A DNA stretch of 64,000 bases from Psychroflexus curvus (GTDB lineage Bacteria > Bacteroidota > Bacteroidia > Flavobacteriales > Flavobacteriaceae): positions 186,001-250,000 of the forward strand of contig NZ_JAIQZF010000006.1 of NCBI RefSeq assembly GCF_020164585.1. The letters are read 5' to 3'. The notes beneath the pieces are model-generated. The model ran no database searches and had not been told where the DNA came from. It saw nothing but the letters and a program-made list of their open reading frames with translations. Below are positions 16,925 through 25,064 of the stretch, piece after piece (positions within the stretch are counted from its first letter, which is position 1; every line of letters starts with the position of its first letter). A program made the position numbers and the translations under genes.

Positions 16925-19900
16925 CTATTCAGATTCTTTAGAATTAATTTGAGACTTTTCAACTTGTGCTCTACTGGACGGACTTACTTTTTCCTGTAAC
17001 CACTGAAAAACCACAAAGAGTACTGGAATAATAAAGACCCCAATAACAGTTCCTACAAGTAAACCACCTGCCGCTCCAGTTCCAATAGAATTATTTCCTT
17101 TTGCTCCAACACCGGTAGCTAAGACCAATGGAAGAAGACCCAGTATAAAAGCAAAAGAGGTCATTAAAATAGGTCTTAGTCTTACTTTAGCGCCATCTAA
17201 TGCTGCATCGTAAATACTCATGCCTTCATTTCGGCGCTGTATGGCAAATTCCACAATCAGGATAGCATTTTTGGCCAGTAAACCGACCAGCATAATCAAG
17301 GCAATTTGAAAGTAAATATTATTTTCCAAGCCAGCTAAGTTTGTGCTCCAAAATGCTCCCGCAACACCTATGGGTAATGACAAGATAACAGCTAAGGGAA
17401 GCAGGTAGCTTTCATACTGTGCAGCCAGAAAGAAGTAGACAAACAGGATACTTAAAGCAAATATGATAATAGATTGTCCGCTGGCTGCAATCTCTTCTCT
17501 GGTGATACCAGAAAAGGCGATATCATAATCATTGCCTAATTGCTGGCCTGCTACCTCTCGAATAGATTGAATAGCGTCTCCAGAGCTAAAGCCTGGTGTG
17601 GCACTTCCATTGATGGTAACGGCGTTGTAAAGATTGAACCTGTTGATAACCTGTGGACCATAAGCCCTTTCTAAATCTACAAATTCTGATACAGGTGAAT
17701 TTTCTCCGGAAGGCAGTCTTACATAAATACTATTGAGACTTTCTTCATCTTTTCTATCTTCTGGTAAAGCCTGGACAAAGACTCTGTATTGTTTTCCAAA
17801 ATTAGAAAAATTTGAAACAAAAAAGCCTCCCAGATAGGCCTGCATAGTTGATAAAACATCATTTACAGATAAACCACTGGCCTTGATTTTTGGGACATTC
17901 AATTTCAAATTATATTGGGGAAATTCTGTGCTGAAAGAGCTATTTGCAAAAGCTATGGAAGGTTCCTGAAATAAGTGACCAACAAACATGTTGGCTGTAG
18001 TATCCAGTTCTTTTAAAGATCCAGCAGATTTATCCAAAAGCTGCATTTCAAAGCCGTCTGCAGCTCCATAACCAGGAACACTAGGTGGTGTAAAAAACTG
18101 AATTTGAGCATCAGGTATCGAAGAAGTAACCTGGTTTAATTTCCCAACTATGGTATTGATCTGAGTAGCATCTGTAGTTCGCTTTTTCCAATTATCCAAA
18201 ATGATAAATCCTTGTGCATAAGAACTACCAGAACCTGAGAAGAAGTTTCTACCGGTAATCAGCGAAGCGGTTCTTATGCCTTCGATGTTTTGAATTCTAT
18301 CATACACCTCTTCAGTTGCTTGAAACGTTCTGTCCAGAGAAGCACCTACAGGCAATTCCATGTTCATAAAGACAACACCTCTGTCTTCTGAAGGAACAAA
18401 GCCTTTAGGGGTTAATTCATTAGCGAAATAAATGCCAACTCCAGCAATAATCAAAATAAGGAGTGTGACCCATTTTTGTCTTACCAAAAATTTTAAAGAA
18501 TGCACATACTTACTTCTCACTGCATTAAAGCCAGCATTAAAGGCATTGTAGAAACGCTGCAATACATTGGGTTTGTCTTTTTGTTCTTTGGGTGGTTTTA
18601 AAAATAAAGCACATAAGGCAGGGCTCAAGGTTAGTGCATTTACAGCTGAAATAATTATAGCTACAATTAAAGTCACACCAAACTGCTCATAAAACACCCC
18701 TGCCGGACCTTGTATAAACGTAATCGGAATAAAGACCGCAGCCATGACTAAAGTAATGGAGATAATAGCACCACTTATTTCACTCATTGCAGTAATGGAT
18801 GCTTCTTTTGCATCTTTGGCTTTTCCTTCTAGTTTTGCATAAACCGCTTCAACCACTACAATGGCATCATCTACCACAATTCCAATGGCTAAAAGAAGAG
18901 CGAAAAGTGTAAGCAAATTAATAGAATACCCAAATAAATTCAAGAAGAAAAAAGTTCCGATAATGGATACAGGGACCGCTATAGCGGGTATTAACGTTGA
19001 TTTTAAATCCTGCAGAAATAGAAAAACCACCAGGAACACAAGTAGGAAAGCTTCGATGAGTGTTTCCTGAACTTTATCGATAGAGGCTGTCAGGAACTCA
19101 TTGGTGTCGTAATTGACAAGATATTCTACACCTTCGGGAAAGTTTTTTTCAAGCTCATCCATTTTGACGTAAATCTTCTCAATGATCTCCTGTGCATTCG
19201 ATCCAGGGGTCTGGAAAATACCAAAGTTAACACCAGGATAGCCGCTACTTCTTGATAAGGAATTGTAAGAAAAGGCATCGAGTTCCACTTCTGCAACATC
19301 TTTTAATCTAAGAAATTGATTATTGTCAAATGTTTTCAAAATGATGTTGCCATATTCTTCAGAAGTTTTTAGTCTTCCTTTGTAAGTGATGACGTATTCA
19401 AAAGCTTTTCCAGCATTTTGACCTACAGAGCCCGCTGCAGCTTCCTGACTTTGTTCTCTTATCGCTGCGATGACTTCAGCAGAATTTATATTGTAATTCG
19501 CCATCTTGTCTGGATCCAACCAAACTCTCATCGAATAGTCTTTACCTCCGAAGACAGTCACATTAGCCACCCCATTGATTCGCTGTAATTCTGGCTTGAT
19601 ATTTATATTCAGGTAATTTTGAACATAAGTATCAGAATAATCCTTATTGGTTGAATAAATTGCAGCATAAAGCAGAGCAGAATTTTGCTGCTTAGCTGTT
19701 ATCACACCACTTCTTAGGACTTCATCTGGTAACACTGAATTTGCTCGTGCCACTCTGTTTTGAACATTTACGGCAGCAATATCCGGGTCGTATTCTTGTT
19801 CAAAAAACACAGTAATACTTGCACTACCATCATTACTGGCAGAAGATTTAATGTAGGTCATACCTTCCACACCATTGATTTGCTCTTCTATAGGAATAAT

Positions 19901-20083
19901 GACACTTTCCAGGATAGTTTCAGCATTGGCCCCAGGAAAACTTGTAGTCACCTGTACAGTTGGCGGAGCAATGTCAGGATATTGAGTTACTGGTAGCTCT
20001 TGTATGCCAAGAATTCCCAACATCACGATAATAATGGAAACAACTGTGGATAAAACGGGTCTTTCTATAAATGTTTTTAGCAT
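16925..20083 (-). CDS. Efflux RND transporter permease, HAE1 (AcrB-like) family
   Basis: 1052 residues, the standard HAE1 length. It starts MLKTFIERPVLSTVVSIIIV (TM1) and has 12 predicted TM helices in two halves, each followed by a large periplasmic loop. The central proton-relay motif is GIVVDDAIVVVEAV in TM4, and NAILIVEFA appears in TM10. QYESYLLPLAVILSLPIG and the GTGAAGGLLVGT helix also match AcrB-type drug pumps rather than CusA-type metal pumps. It pairs with the upstream membrane-fusion protein (5 bases away) and downstream OprM-like channel. Substrates are probably hydrophobic or amphiphilic compounds (inference from the HAE1 class). Confidence 0.97.
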   Translation of the reverse strand: MLKTFIERPVLSTVVSIIIVMLGILGIQELPVTQYPDIAPPTVQVTTSFPGANAETILESVIIPIEEQINGVEGMTYIKSSASNDGSASITVFFEQEYDPDIAAVNVQNRVARANSVLPDEVLRSGVITAKQQNSALLYAAIYSTNKDYSDTYVQNYLNINIKPELQRINGVANVTVFGGKDYSMRVWLDPDKMANYNINSAEVIAAIREQSQEAAAGSVGQNAGKAFEYVITYKGRLKTSEEYGNIILKTFDNNQFLRLKDVAEVELDAFSYNSLSRSSGYPGVNFGIFQTPGSNAQEIIEKIYVKMDELEKNFPEGVEYLVNYDTNEFLTASIDKVQETLIEAFLLVFLVVFLFLQDLKSTLIPAIAVPVSIIGTFFFLNLFGYSINLLTLFALLLAIGIVVDDAIVVVEAVYAKLEGKAKDAKEASITAMSEISGAIISITLVMAAVFIPITFIQGPAGVFYEQFGVTLIVAIIISAVNALTLSPALCALFLKPPKEQKDKPNVLQRFYNAFNAGFNAVRSKYVHSLKFLVRQKWVTLLILIIAGVGIYFANELTPKGFVPSEDRGVVFMNMELPVGASLDRTFQATEEVYDRIQNIEGIRTASLITGRNFFSGSGSSYAQGFIILDNWKKRTTDATQINTIVGKLNQVTSSIPDAQIQFFTPPSVPGYGAADGFEMQLLDKSAGSLKELDTTANMFVGHLFQEPSIAFANSSFSTEFPQYNLKLNVPKIKASGLSVNDVLSTMQAYLGGFFVSNFSNFGKQYRVFVQALPEDRKDEESLNSIYVRLPSGENSPVSEFVDLERAYGPQVINRFNLYNAVTINGSATPGFSSGDAIQSIREVAGQQLGNDYDIAFSGITREEIAASGQSIIIFALSILFVYFFLAAQYESYLLPLAVILSLPIGVAGAFWSTNLAGLENNIYFQIALIMLVGLLAKNAILIVEFAIQRRNEGMSIYDAALDGAKVRLRPILMTSFAFILGLLPLVLATGVGAKGNNSIGTGAAGGLLVGTVIGVFIIPVLFVVFQWLQEKVSPSSRAQVEKSQINSKESE

Positions 20084-20088
20084 GATTT

Positions 20089-21207
20089 CTATTTAAAAAC
20101 TTTATCAAATGAATTGACAATTGAATCCATTGTCGATGATGTAGGTCTTATCTTATCATTATTTTTGATTTTATTGACACCTCTCCCTACAATTTTATCA
20201 CCTTCACTTAAACCAGATTTTATAACAAGATAAGGATCGGCTCTTACCACATCAATAGCTTTTTCAGTAACTGAAGAATCAGATGTGTTGAATTTAAAAA
20301 CAAAACTCTTTCCTTGTCTGGAGAACGTGGATATCCTCGGAACTACAACAGCGTCTTCATTATAACTTGGTATTTTAATTCTACCAGTTAAACCGTCTTT
20401 CAGCTTTAAATCAGGATTGTCGAATGTGGCACGAAATCTTACTGTTCCAGTCTCTCTGTTGACCTGACTTGAGATACTTGTTAGCTTTCCCTTTTTATCA
20501 TACACTTTCCCATTTGACATAACTAAAATGAGCTCAGGAAATGATGAAAGTAAATCTGATGTTTTCTCAGAAGTTTTATTGAACTGGTCCACCATATTCA
20601 AATACTCTTTCTCGTTCACGGAGAAGTAGGCAAAAACTTTATTTGTTTTCACTACTCTGGTCAATGCTAGTCTGTCCGTTGGATTGATTAAAGCTCCATC
20701 TCTATAATTGATAGTTCCCACAAAACCGTCAACGGGACTCTTTATAGTGGCATAATCTACATTTGCTGAAATACTTTTTAGATCGCTTTTTGCTGTTTCC
20801 AGTTGAGCTTTAGCCGTTTCTAACTGGTTTTGACTTACAATGTTTTTTTTAACTAAAGGTTTCAATTTTTCAACCTCTATTTGAGCGGCATTCACCCTAG
20901 CTTTTGCTGCTGAAGCGTCTCCGCTTAAGCTTCTGGTTTCGAGTTCAAATAAAATTTCATCTTTTTTTACAGCGGCCCCTTCTTCTACTAATACCTTTGT
21001 AAGATAACCTGAAACTTTTGCTCTTATCTCACTACTCACAATACCTTGCAGTTGAGTAGGATATTCCGAAAATGTGGTAATGTCTTTGGTTTCAACTTCG
21101 ATAAGGGGAAGTTGGGGTGGTGGTGGAGCTTGTTGCTGACTTTGGTTTTGACAAGAACTCAATAGTAAAGCTGATATAGCTAGCAAAGTAATGGACTTTT
21201 TTTTCAT
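20089..21207 (-). CDS. RND efflux membrane-fusion (periplasmic adaptor) lipoprotein
   Basis: 372 residues from ATG 21207. A longer in-frame reading to 21237 would overlap the regulator and add residues before an otherwise good lipoprotein signal (MKKKSITLL..., lipobox LLLSSC). AcrA-like order: lipoyl half-motif EIRAKVSGYLTKVLVEEGAAVKKDEIL, alpha-hairpin (about 95-160), second lipoyl half with VDGFVGTINYRDGALI, beta-barrel and membrane-proximal domain (GLSEGDKIVGRGVNKI). It bridges pump and outer-membrane channel. It starts 7 bases after the MarR/GbsR-like regulator stop. Confidence 0.95.
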   Translation of the reverse strand: MKKKSITLLAISALLLSSCQNQSQQQAPPPPQLPLIEVETKDITTFSEYPTQLQGIVSSEIRAKVSGYLTKVLVEEGAAVKKDEILFELETRSLSGDASAAKARVNAAQIEVEKLKPLVKKNIVSQNQLETAKAQLETAKSDLKSISANVDYATIKSPVDGFVGTINYRDGALINPTDRLALTRVVKTNKVFAYFSVNEKEYLNMVDQFNKTSEKTSDLLSSFPELILVMSNGKVYDKKGKLTSISSQVNRETGTVRFRATFDNPDLKLKDGLTGRIKIPSYNEDAVVVPRISTFSRQGKSFVFKFNTSDSSVTEKAIDVVRADPYLVIKSGLSEGDKIVGRGVNKIKNNDKIRPTSSTMDSIVNSFDKVFK

Positions 21208-21214
21208 TATTATC

Positions 21215-21694
21215 TTAGTTATGACTTGTATGTTCAACGTTTTTAAGAGTGTCTAAAATTTTTTTCTTTTCACTTTCAAGATGATCTTTGAAGAGCGTAA
21301 CATGTTTCTGATTCAATTTCTCGTCTTTTTTGTATTGAATAACTTTAGAAAGCATTTCAATCTCTCTTTCTGTTTTTTCCAGGTTAAGCTCAAGAGTTTT
21401 CTTTAAGTAATCACACTTAGTCTTAAAGTAACGCTTTCTCTTATCCTCTTTAAAAATAAAATTTACCCGACCTTCTTCAATCAAAAAATTTAATTGATTT
21501 GAAACTGAACTTTTACTGGCTCGTGTGAAATCGATAATTTCCTCAAAAGTAAGTGTTTCTGATTTTGATAAAATTAGAATTGAGTATATTTTAGAGGCTA
21601 GTGGTGGTAGTTTATGTTCTCTTTCAAAATGTAAACTCAATTCCTCAATGAGGTTGTTATTTATCATCGGAATAGAGCTATGATTGCGGTTCAT
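21215..21694 (-). CDS. GbsR/MarR-family winged-helix regulator of the efflux operon
   Basis: 159 residues as drawn from ATG 21694. A winged helix-turn-helix spans about 30-95 (SETLTFEEIIDFTRASKSSVSNQL as the HTH, then INFIFKEDKRKRYFKT as wing). A long charged coiled-coil C-terminus follows (about 100-155), as in GbsR-type dimerising repressors. It is the first gene of the RND operon, so local autoregulation and drug-responsive derepression are likely (inference). An exact -7 box lies only 5 bases upstream of this ATG, which would make it leaderless; the second Met at 21667 (MINNNLIEEL) gives a normal leader and may be the true start. Confidence 0.88.
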   Translation of the reverse strand: MNRNHSSIPMINNNLIEELSLHFEREHKLPPLASKIYSILILSKSETLTFEEIIDFTRASKSSVSNQLNFLIEEGRVNFIFKEDKRKRYFKTKCDYLKKTLELNLEKTEREIEMLSKVIQYKKDEKLNQKHVTLFKDHLESEKKKILDTLKNVEHTSHN

Positions 21695-21698
21695 ATAG

Positions 21699-21706
21699 CA
21701 AATGTA
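21699..21706 (-). promoter_or_regulatory. -7 box of the RND efflux operon
   Basis: TACATTTG matches TAnnTTTG exactly. Transcription would begin near 21690-21695, overlapping the annotated regulator ATG and favouring the downstream start at 21667. Confidence 0.6.
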
Positions 21707-21711
21707 ATTTT

Positions 21712-21731
21712 AGTTCGGTTCTAAGCGAACT
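21712..21731. promoter_or_regulatory. Candidate operator of the efflux regulator
   Basis: Inverted repeat AGTTCG-N8-CGAACT spans the spacer and expected -33 region directly upstream of the -7 box. Its placement is right for repression by the first gene of the operon; binding is inferred. Confidence 0.5.
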
Positions 21732-21928
21732 GCTATGGGATAAATAAATGTTAACCTTTGATTATTCATAGGGGAGGGAGGATGGAAATTAAAAACTTAA
21801 AAAGCTGGTCTTAATCGCATAATGAAATTAGTCTTTCAAGAGCTATGAGTTTAAATTATGAACTATTAAAGCATCAAGAATTAACAATAAATTAAATGCT
21901 AGCATAGTTTTGTTTAAGTTTTTTAAAA

Positions 21929-21936
21929 TACTTTTG
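21929..21936 (+). promoter_or_regulatory. -7 box of the fasciclin lipoprotein gene
   Basis: TACTTTTG, an exact TAnnTTTG, 21 bases before the ATG. A TTTG at 21909-21912 is a possible -33 element but at a short 16-bp spacing. Confidence 0.55.
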
Positions 21937-21957
21937 AACAAATTAAAACATATAACC

Positions 21958-22551
21958 ATGAAAAAAGTAATTTTAAGTTTAAGCGTGATTGCAATGATTG
22001 CATTTACTTCTTGTAAAAACAACGAAAACAAAGAAAATGAATCTCAGAAAGACGAAGCAGCTATGGAAGCTGAGAGCTCTGCTGAAGAAACTATGGCTGA
22101 ACCACAAACTGTTGTAGAAATTGCAGTGGGTAACGAGGACTTCAGTACACTAGTAACAGCTGTGAAAGCGGCAGAATTAGTAGAAACACTCAATAGTGAA
22201 GGACCATTTACAGTATTTGCACCAACCAATGCTGCATTTGCAAAATTACCTGAGGGAACTGTAGCAACTTTAGTAGAACCGGAAAACAAAGAACAGCTTA
22301 CTGGTATTTTAACTTACCATGTTGTATCTGGTAAATTTATGGCTGCAGATGTAGTAGCTGCTATAAATGATAATGGCGGAAGTTTAGTAATTCCAACAGT
22401 ACAGGGCGAAGAATTAACAGCAACTCTTGAAGGAGAAAGCGTAATTCTTACTGATGCTAATGGTAACAAATCTACCATAGTGATGACAGATGTTGACGCT
22501 TCTAACGGAGTCATTCATGCTATCGATGCTGTAGTTATGCCAAAATCATAA
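21958..22551 (+). CDS. Fasciclin (FAS1) domain lipoprotein
   Basis: 197 residues from ATG 21958; an upstream in-frame ATG at 21910 lies before the -7 box and is rejected. The lipoprotein signal ends FTSC (Cys 20). A low-complexity acidic E/K/A linker covers about 21-50. One FAS1 domain follows (about 53-195), with the H1 box GPFTVFAPTNAAF and the H2-like GVIHAIDAVVMP at the C-terminus. FAS1 domains mediate adhesion or binding at cell surfaces; the ligand is unknown. It is monocistronic with its own promoter and terminator. Confidence 0.93.
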   Translation: MKKVILSLSVIAMIAFTSCKNNENKENESQKDEAAMEAESSAEETMAEPQTVVEIAVGNEDFSTLVTAVKAAELVETLNSEGPFTVFAPTNAAFAKLPEGTVATLVEPENKEQLTGILTYHVVSGKFMAADVVAAINDNGGSLVIPTVQGEELTATLEGESVILTDANGNKSTIVMTDVDASNGVIHAIDAVVMPKS

Positions 22552-22573
22552 GTATTACCCTTACAAAACGTTT

Positions 22574-22601
22574 AAACCCCTCAGAAATGAAGGGTTTTTT
22601 T
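22574..22601 (+). terminator. Rho-independent terminator of the fasciclin gene
   Basis: Stem AAACCCCTCA / TGAAGGGTTT (one mismatch) around a GAAA loop, followed by a T-run, starting 22 bases after the stop codon. Confidence 0.85.
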
Positions 22602-22812
22602 ATGCTTAATTATAAACATAAAAATATAAGCTTATATTTTATCATTTCGAAATAAACTACTTTATGTAGCTTGTTCTAGTCCATTTTTTTAATTTTAAAA
22701 TGTCAACTTAACACCTTAGCGAACTTGTATTTCAACTAAGTAAAGCAAGTTTAGTTTTCTAAGAGTAGTTGGTAAGAAATTAAATTTTTTAACAGTAAAA
22801 TTTCAAGAGCAG

Positions 22813-23238
22813 ATGTCTTATTCCCCTTCTATTTTCATAACTGTTGATGCTGTTGTCATTTTGAAAGAAGAACAGCATAATTTTGTATTGCTCATCAAAA
22901 GAAAAAACGAACCTTATAAAAATCATTGGGCATTACCTGGGGGATTTGTAGAAAAAGACGAGCTGATAAAAACCGCATGTCAGCGTGAATTGAACGAAGA
23001 AACCGGACTGGATTTAGATGAAAGTGTTCTTGAGTTTTTAGATTATTACGACCAAATAGGACGTGATCCAAGAAGCAGAACAGTCACTTTTGCTTTTATT
23101 GCTGAAATTGATAAAAGAAGCGACGTGAAAGGAAGTGATGATGCGGATGAAGCGCTTTGGTTTGATCTTAAAAATTTACCTACTTTAGCTTTTGACCATT
23201 CTGAAATTATTCAGCATGTATTAAACAGGAACAAGTAA
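22813..23238 (+). CDS. Nudix hydrolase
   Basis: 141 residues. A full Nudix box is present: G-x5-E-x7-REL-x-EE-x-GL, residues about 44-66 (GGFVEKDELIKTACQ followed by RELNEETGL). It sits on the usual alpha/beta/alpha fold with ADP-ribose/nucleoside-diphosphate type features (NHWALPGG; aromatic YYDQIGRDPRSR after the box). It hydrolyses a nucleoside diphosphate linked to X, perhaps ADP-ribose-like, but the exact substrate is not readable. The thioesterase gene follows 12 bases later on the same strand, so a two-gene operon is likely. Confidence 0.92.
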   Translation: MSYSPSIFITVDAVVILKEEQHNFVLLIKRKNEPYKNHWALPGGFVEKDELIKTACQRELNEETGLDLDESVLEFLDYYDQIGRDPRSRTVTFAFIAEIDKRSDVKGSDDADEALWFDLKNLPTLAFDHSEIIQHVLNRNK

Positions 23239-23250
23239 AACTAAGAATTT

Positions 23251-23634
23251 ATGAGATTTCATACTAGAAAATGGATAAAACCCGAGGATTTGAACCCTAA
23301 CGGAACCTTATTTGGAGGCAGGCTTTTAGCCTGGATTGACGAAGAAGCCGCTTTATATTCGATCATCCAACTGGAAAATCAGAAAACAGTCACCAAATAC
23401 ATGAGTGAAATCGATTTTCAAAGTTCAGCTCAGCAAGGTGATATCGTCGAAATAGGGATTGAAGTCGTCAAATTCGGGACAGCCTCTTTAACCTTAAGAT
23501 GCGAAGTGAGAAATAAAATGACACGGCATACCCTAATCAAGGTGGACAAAATTGTCATGGTTAGCCTGGATGAACATGGCAATGCCAAACCTCATGGTAA
23601 GACAAAAGTTGAGTTTGTTAAGGACAGACTGTAG
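23251..23634 (+). CDS. Acyl-CoA thioesterase, hot-dog fold (YciA/BFIT type)
   Basis: 127 residues, one hot-dog domain. The N-terminal DLNPNGTLFGGRLLAWIDEEAA carries the conserved Asn and the catalytic Asp/Glu helix of the YciA-type acyl-CoA thioesterases, and VTKYMSEIDFQSSAQQGDIVE gives the conserved strand pair. It cleaves acyl-CoA to free acid and CoA. Chain-length preference is unknown. It is probably cotranscribed with the Nudix gene just upstream; no functional connection beyond that is shown. Confidence 0.9.
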   Translation: MRFHTRKWIKPEDLNPNGTLFGGRLLAWIDEEAALYSIIQLENQKTVTKYMSEIDFQSSAQQGDIVEIGIEVVKFGTASLTLRCEVRNKMTRHTLIKVDKIVMVSLDEHGNAKPHGKTKVEFVKDRL

Positions 23635-23644
23635 TAAGATTAAA

Positions 23645-23938
23645 TTATTTTGGCAAATATTTGCGTTCCACGATAAAAGGACCAAAAGGTAATATCGAAC
23701 TTAGAAAAACAATAAATAAGATTTTTACCGACCAATTTAATTTTTCAAACATCCAGTATCCGCCCAGGAGATAAAGTATAAAAAGGATACCGTGAGCCAT
23801 ACCTACAATCCTGACATATTCTGGCATGTCCCAAATGTATTTTAAAGGCATGGCTATAAATAATAGTAATAAAAAAGAGATAGCTTCCAGAATACTTACC
23901 CATCTAAAAGCGCTTATTGTTGTATCAACTTTTGACAT
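23645..23938 (-). CDS. DUF3817 family small membrane protein
   Basis: 97 residues with three hydrophobic segments (about 10-31, 43-63 and 70-90), a conserved RWVSILEAISFLLLLF first helix and a VGMAHGILFILYLL second helix. These are diagnostic of DUF3817, an uncharacterised integral membrane family. It converges on the thioesterase gene and is divergent from galE, with an exact -7 box 14-21 bases upstream of its ATG. Function unknown. Confidence 0.88.
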   Translation of the reverse strand: MSKVDTTISAFRWVSILEAISFLLLLFIAMPLKYIWDMPEYVRIVGMAHGILFILYLLGGYWMFEKLNWSVKILFIVFLSSILPFGPFIVERKYLPK

Positions 23939-23951
23939 ATATATTTTTCTT

Positions 23952-23959
23952 CAAAAATA
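23952..23959 (-). promoter_or_regulatory. -7 box of the DUF3817 gene
   Basis: TATTTTTG, an exact TAnnTTTG match on the minus strand, 14 bases before the ATG. Confidence 0.5.
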
Positions 23960-23971
23960 AGATTTACATTA

Positions 23972-24004
23972 GTTATGCCTTGCAATTTTTGTAATTTGCA
24001 TAAC
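23972..24004. promoter_or_regulatory. Inverted repeat in the DUF3817-galE divergent promoter region
   Basis: GTTATGC (23972-23978) and GCATAAC (23998-24004) are perfect inverted arms 19 bases apart. The pair lies between the divergent starts and covers the near-consensus TAATTTGC in front of galE. It could be an operator; no regulator gene is adjacent. Confidence 0.4.
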
Positions 24005-24023
24005 AAATTTAACACATCTTATT

Positions 24024-25049
24024 ATGAAAATTCTTGTTACAGGGGGGCTTGGTTTTATTGGTTCCCATACTGTGGTTGCTCTTCAAAATAAAGACTACGA
24101 AGTCGTTGTTATAGACAATTTGTCTAATTCGTCTTTAAAAGTTCTTGAAGGTATTACAAATATTACTTCCAAAACTCCAGAATTTCACAAACTGGATTTA
24201 AGAGATAAATCAAGTCTTTTAGATTTTTTTGCCAAGCATCAGGATATTTCTGGTATTATTCATTTTGCGGCTTCCAAAGCTGTAGGTGAAAGTGTAGAAA
24301 ATCCTCTTTTATATTACGAAAATAACCTTGCAGCACTCACTTATTTGCTTCAAAATCTGGTAAACTTAACAGAGCAGAATATCATTTTCAGTTCCTCCTG
24401 TACGGTTTATGGGGAAGCCAGTGAGCTTCCTATTTCTGAATCTGCCCCTGTTAAAAAAGCGATTTCTCCTTATGGAAATACGAAGCAAGTAGGTGAAGAA
24501 ATTATATCAGACACCTGTGCTGCTTATGATAATCTAAAGGCTATTTCATTAAGATACTTTAATCCTATCGGTTCACATCCCACCAATGAAATTGGAGAGT
24601 TGCCTATAGGAACTCCTCAAAATTTAGTGCCTTTTATTACTCAAACCGCCATAGGGAAGCGTAAAGAACTATCTGTTTTTGGGGATGATTATCCAACTCA
24701 GGACGGAACCTGTATCAGGGATTATATTCACGTGATGGATTTGGCAGAGGCACATGTAGTGGCTTTGGAGCGAATTATGAGTTCCAAAACTGAAGAAAAC
24801 TTCGAAGTATTTAACGTGGGAACAGGCATAGGTTCTTCAGTATTGGAAGTCGTTAAGGCTTTTGAAAACGCTTCTGGAGAAAATCTGAATTATAAGATTG
24901 TAGGCAGACGTCCCGGAGATGTGATTGCAGCCTATGCAGATACTAAAAAAGCAAATATGACTTTAGGCTGGAAAGCAAAACGAAGCCTGGAGGAAGCTTT
25001 GAAAGATGCCTGGGAATGGGAGAAAAGTCAGGCCAAGGCCAGGGTTTAA
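24024..25049 (+). CDS. galE: UDP-glucose 4-epimerase
   Basis: 341 residues, the usual GalE length. The Rossmann motif is GGLGFIGSHT (about 7-16), with VVIDNLSNSS after strand 2. The SDR catalytic triad is visible as SSSCTVYGEASELPISE (Ser/Tyr context) and YGNTKQVGE (Tyr-x3-Lys). Sugar-nucleotide loops RYFNPIGSHP, GDDYPTQDGTCIRDYIHVMDLAEAH and GRRPGDV all match GalE. It interconverts UDP-glucose and UDP-galactose (or the N-acetyl forms) for envelope polysaccharides. It is followed by nnrD/E after 15 bases. Confidence 0.97.
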   Translation: MKILVTGGLGFIGSHTVVALQNKDYEVVVIDNLSNSSLKVLEGITNITSKTPEFHKLDLRDKSSLLDFFAKHQDISGIIHFAASKAVGESVENPLLYYENNLAALTYLLQNLVNLTEQNIIFSSSCTVYGEASELPISESAPVKKAISPYGNTKQVGEEIISDTCAAYDNLKAISLRYFNPIGSHPTNEIGELPIGTPQNLVPFITQTAIGKRKELSVFGDDYPTQDGTCIRDYIHVMDLAEAHVVALERIMSSKTEENFEVFNVGTGIGSSVLEVVKAFENASGENLNYKIVGRRPGDVIAAYADTKKANMTLGWKAKRSLEEALKDAWEWEKSQAKARV

Positions 25050-25064
25050 TTTTAAATTTTTATC

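Noticed and set aside
15527-21694. CusCBA-type heavy-metal efflux
   Set aside because: Pump motifs and length match the HAE1 drug class, and no methionine-rich metal sites are apparent.
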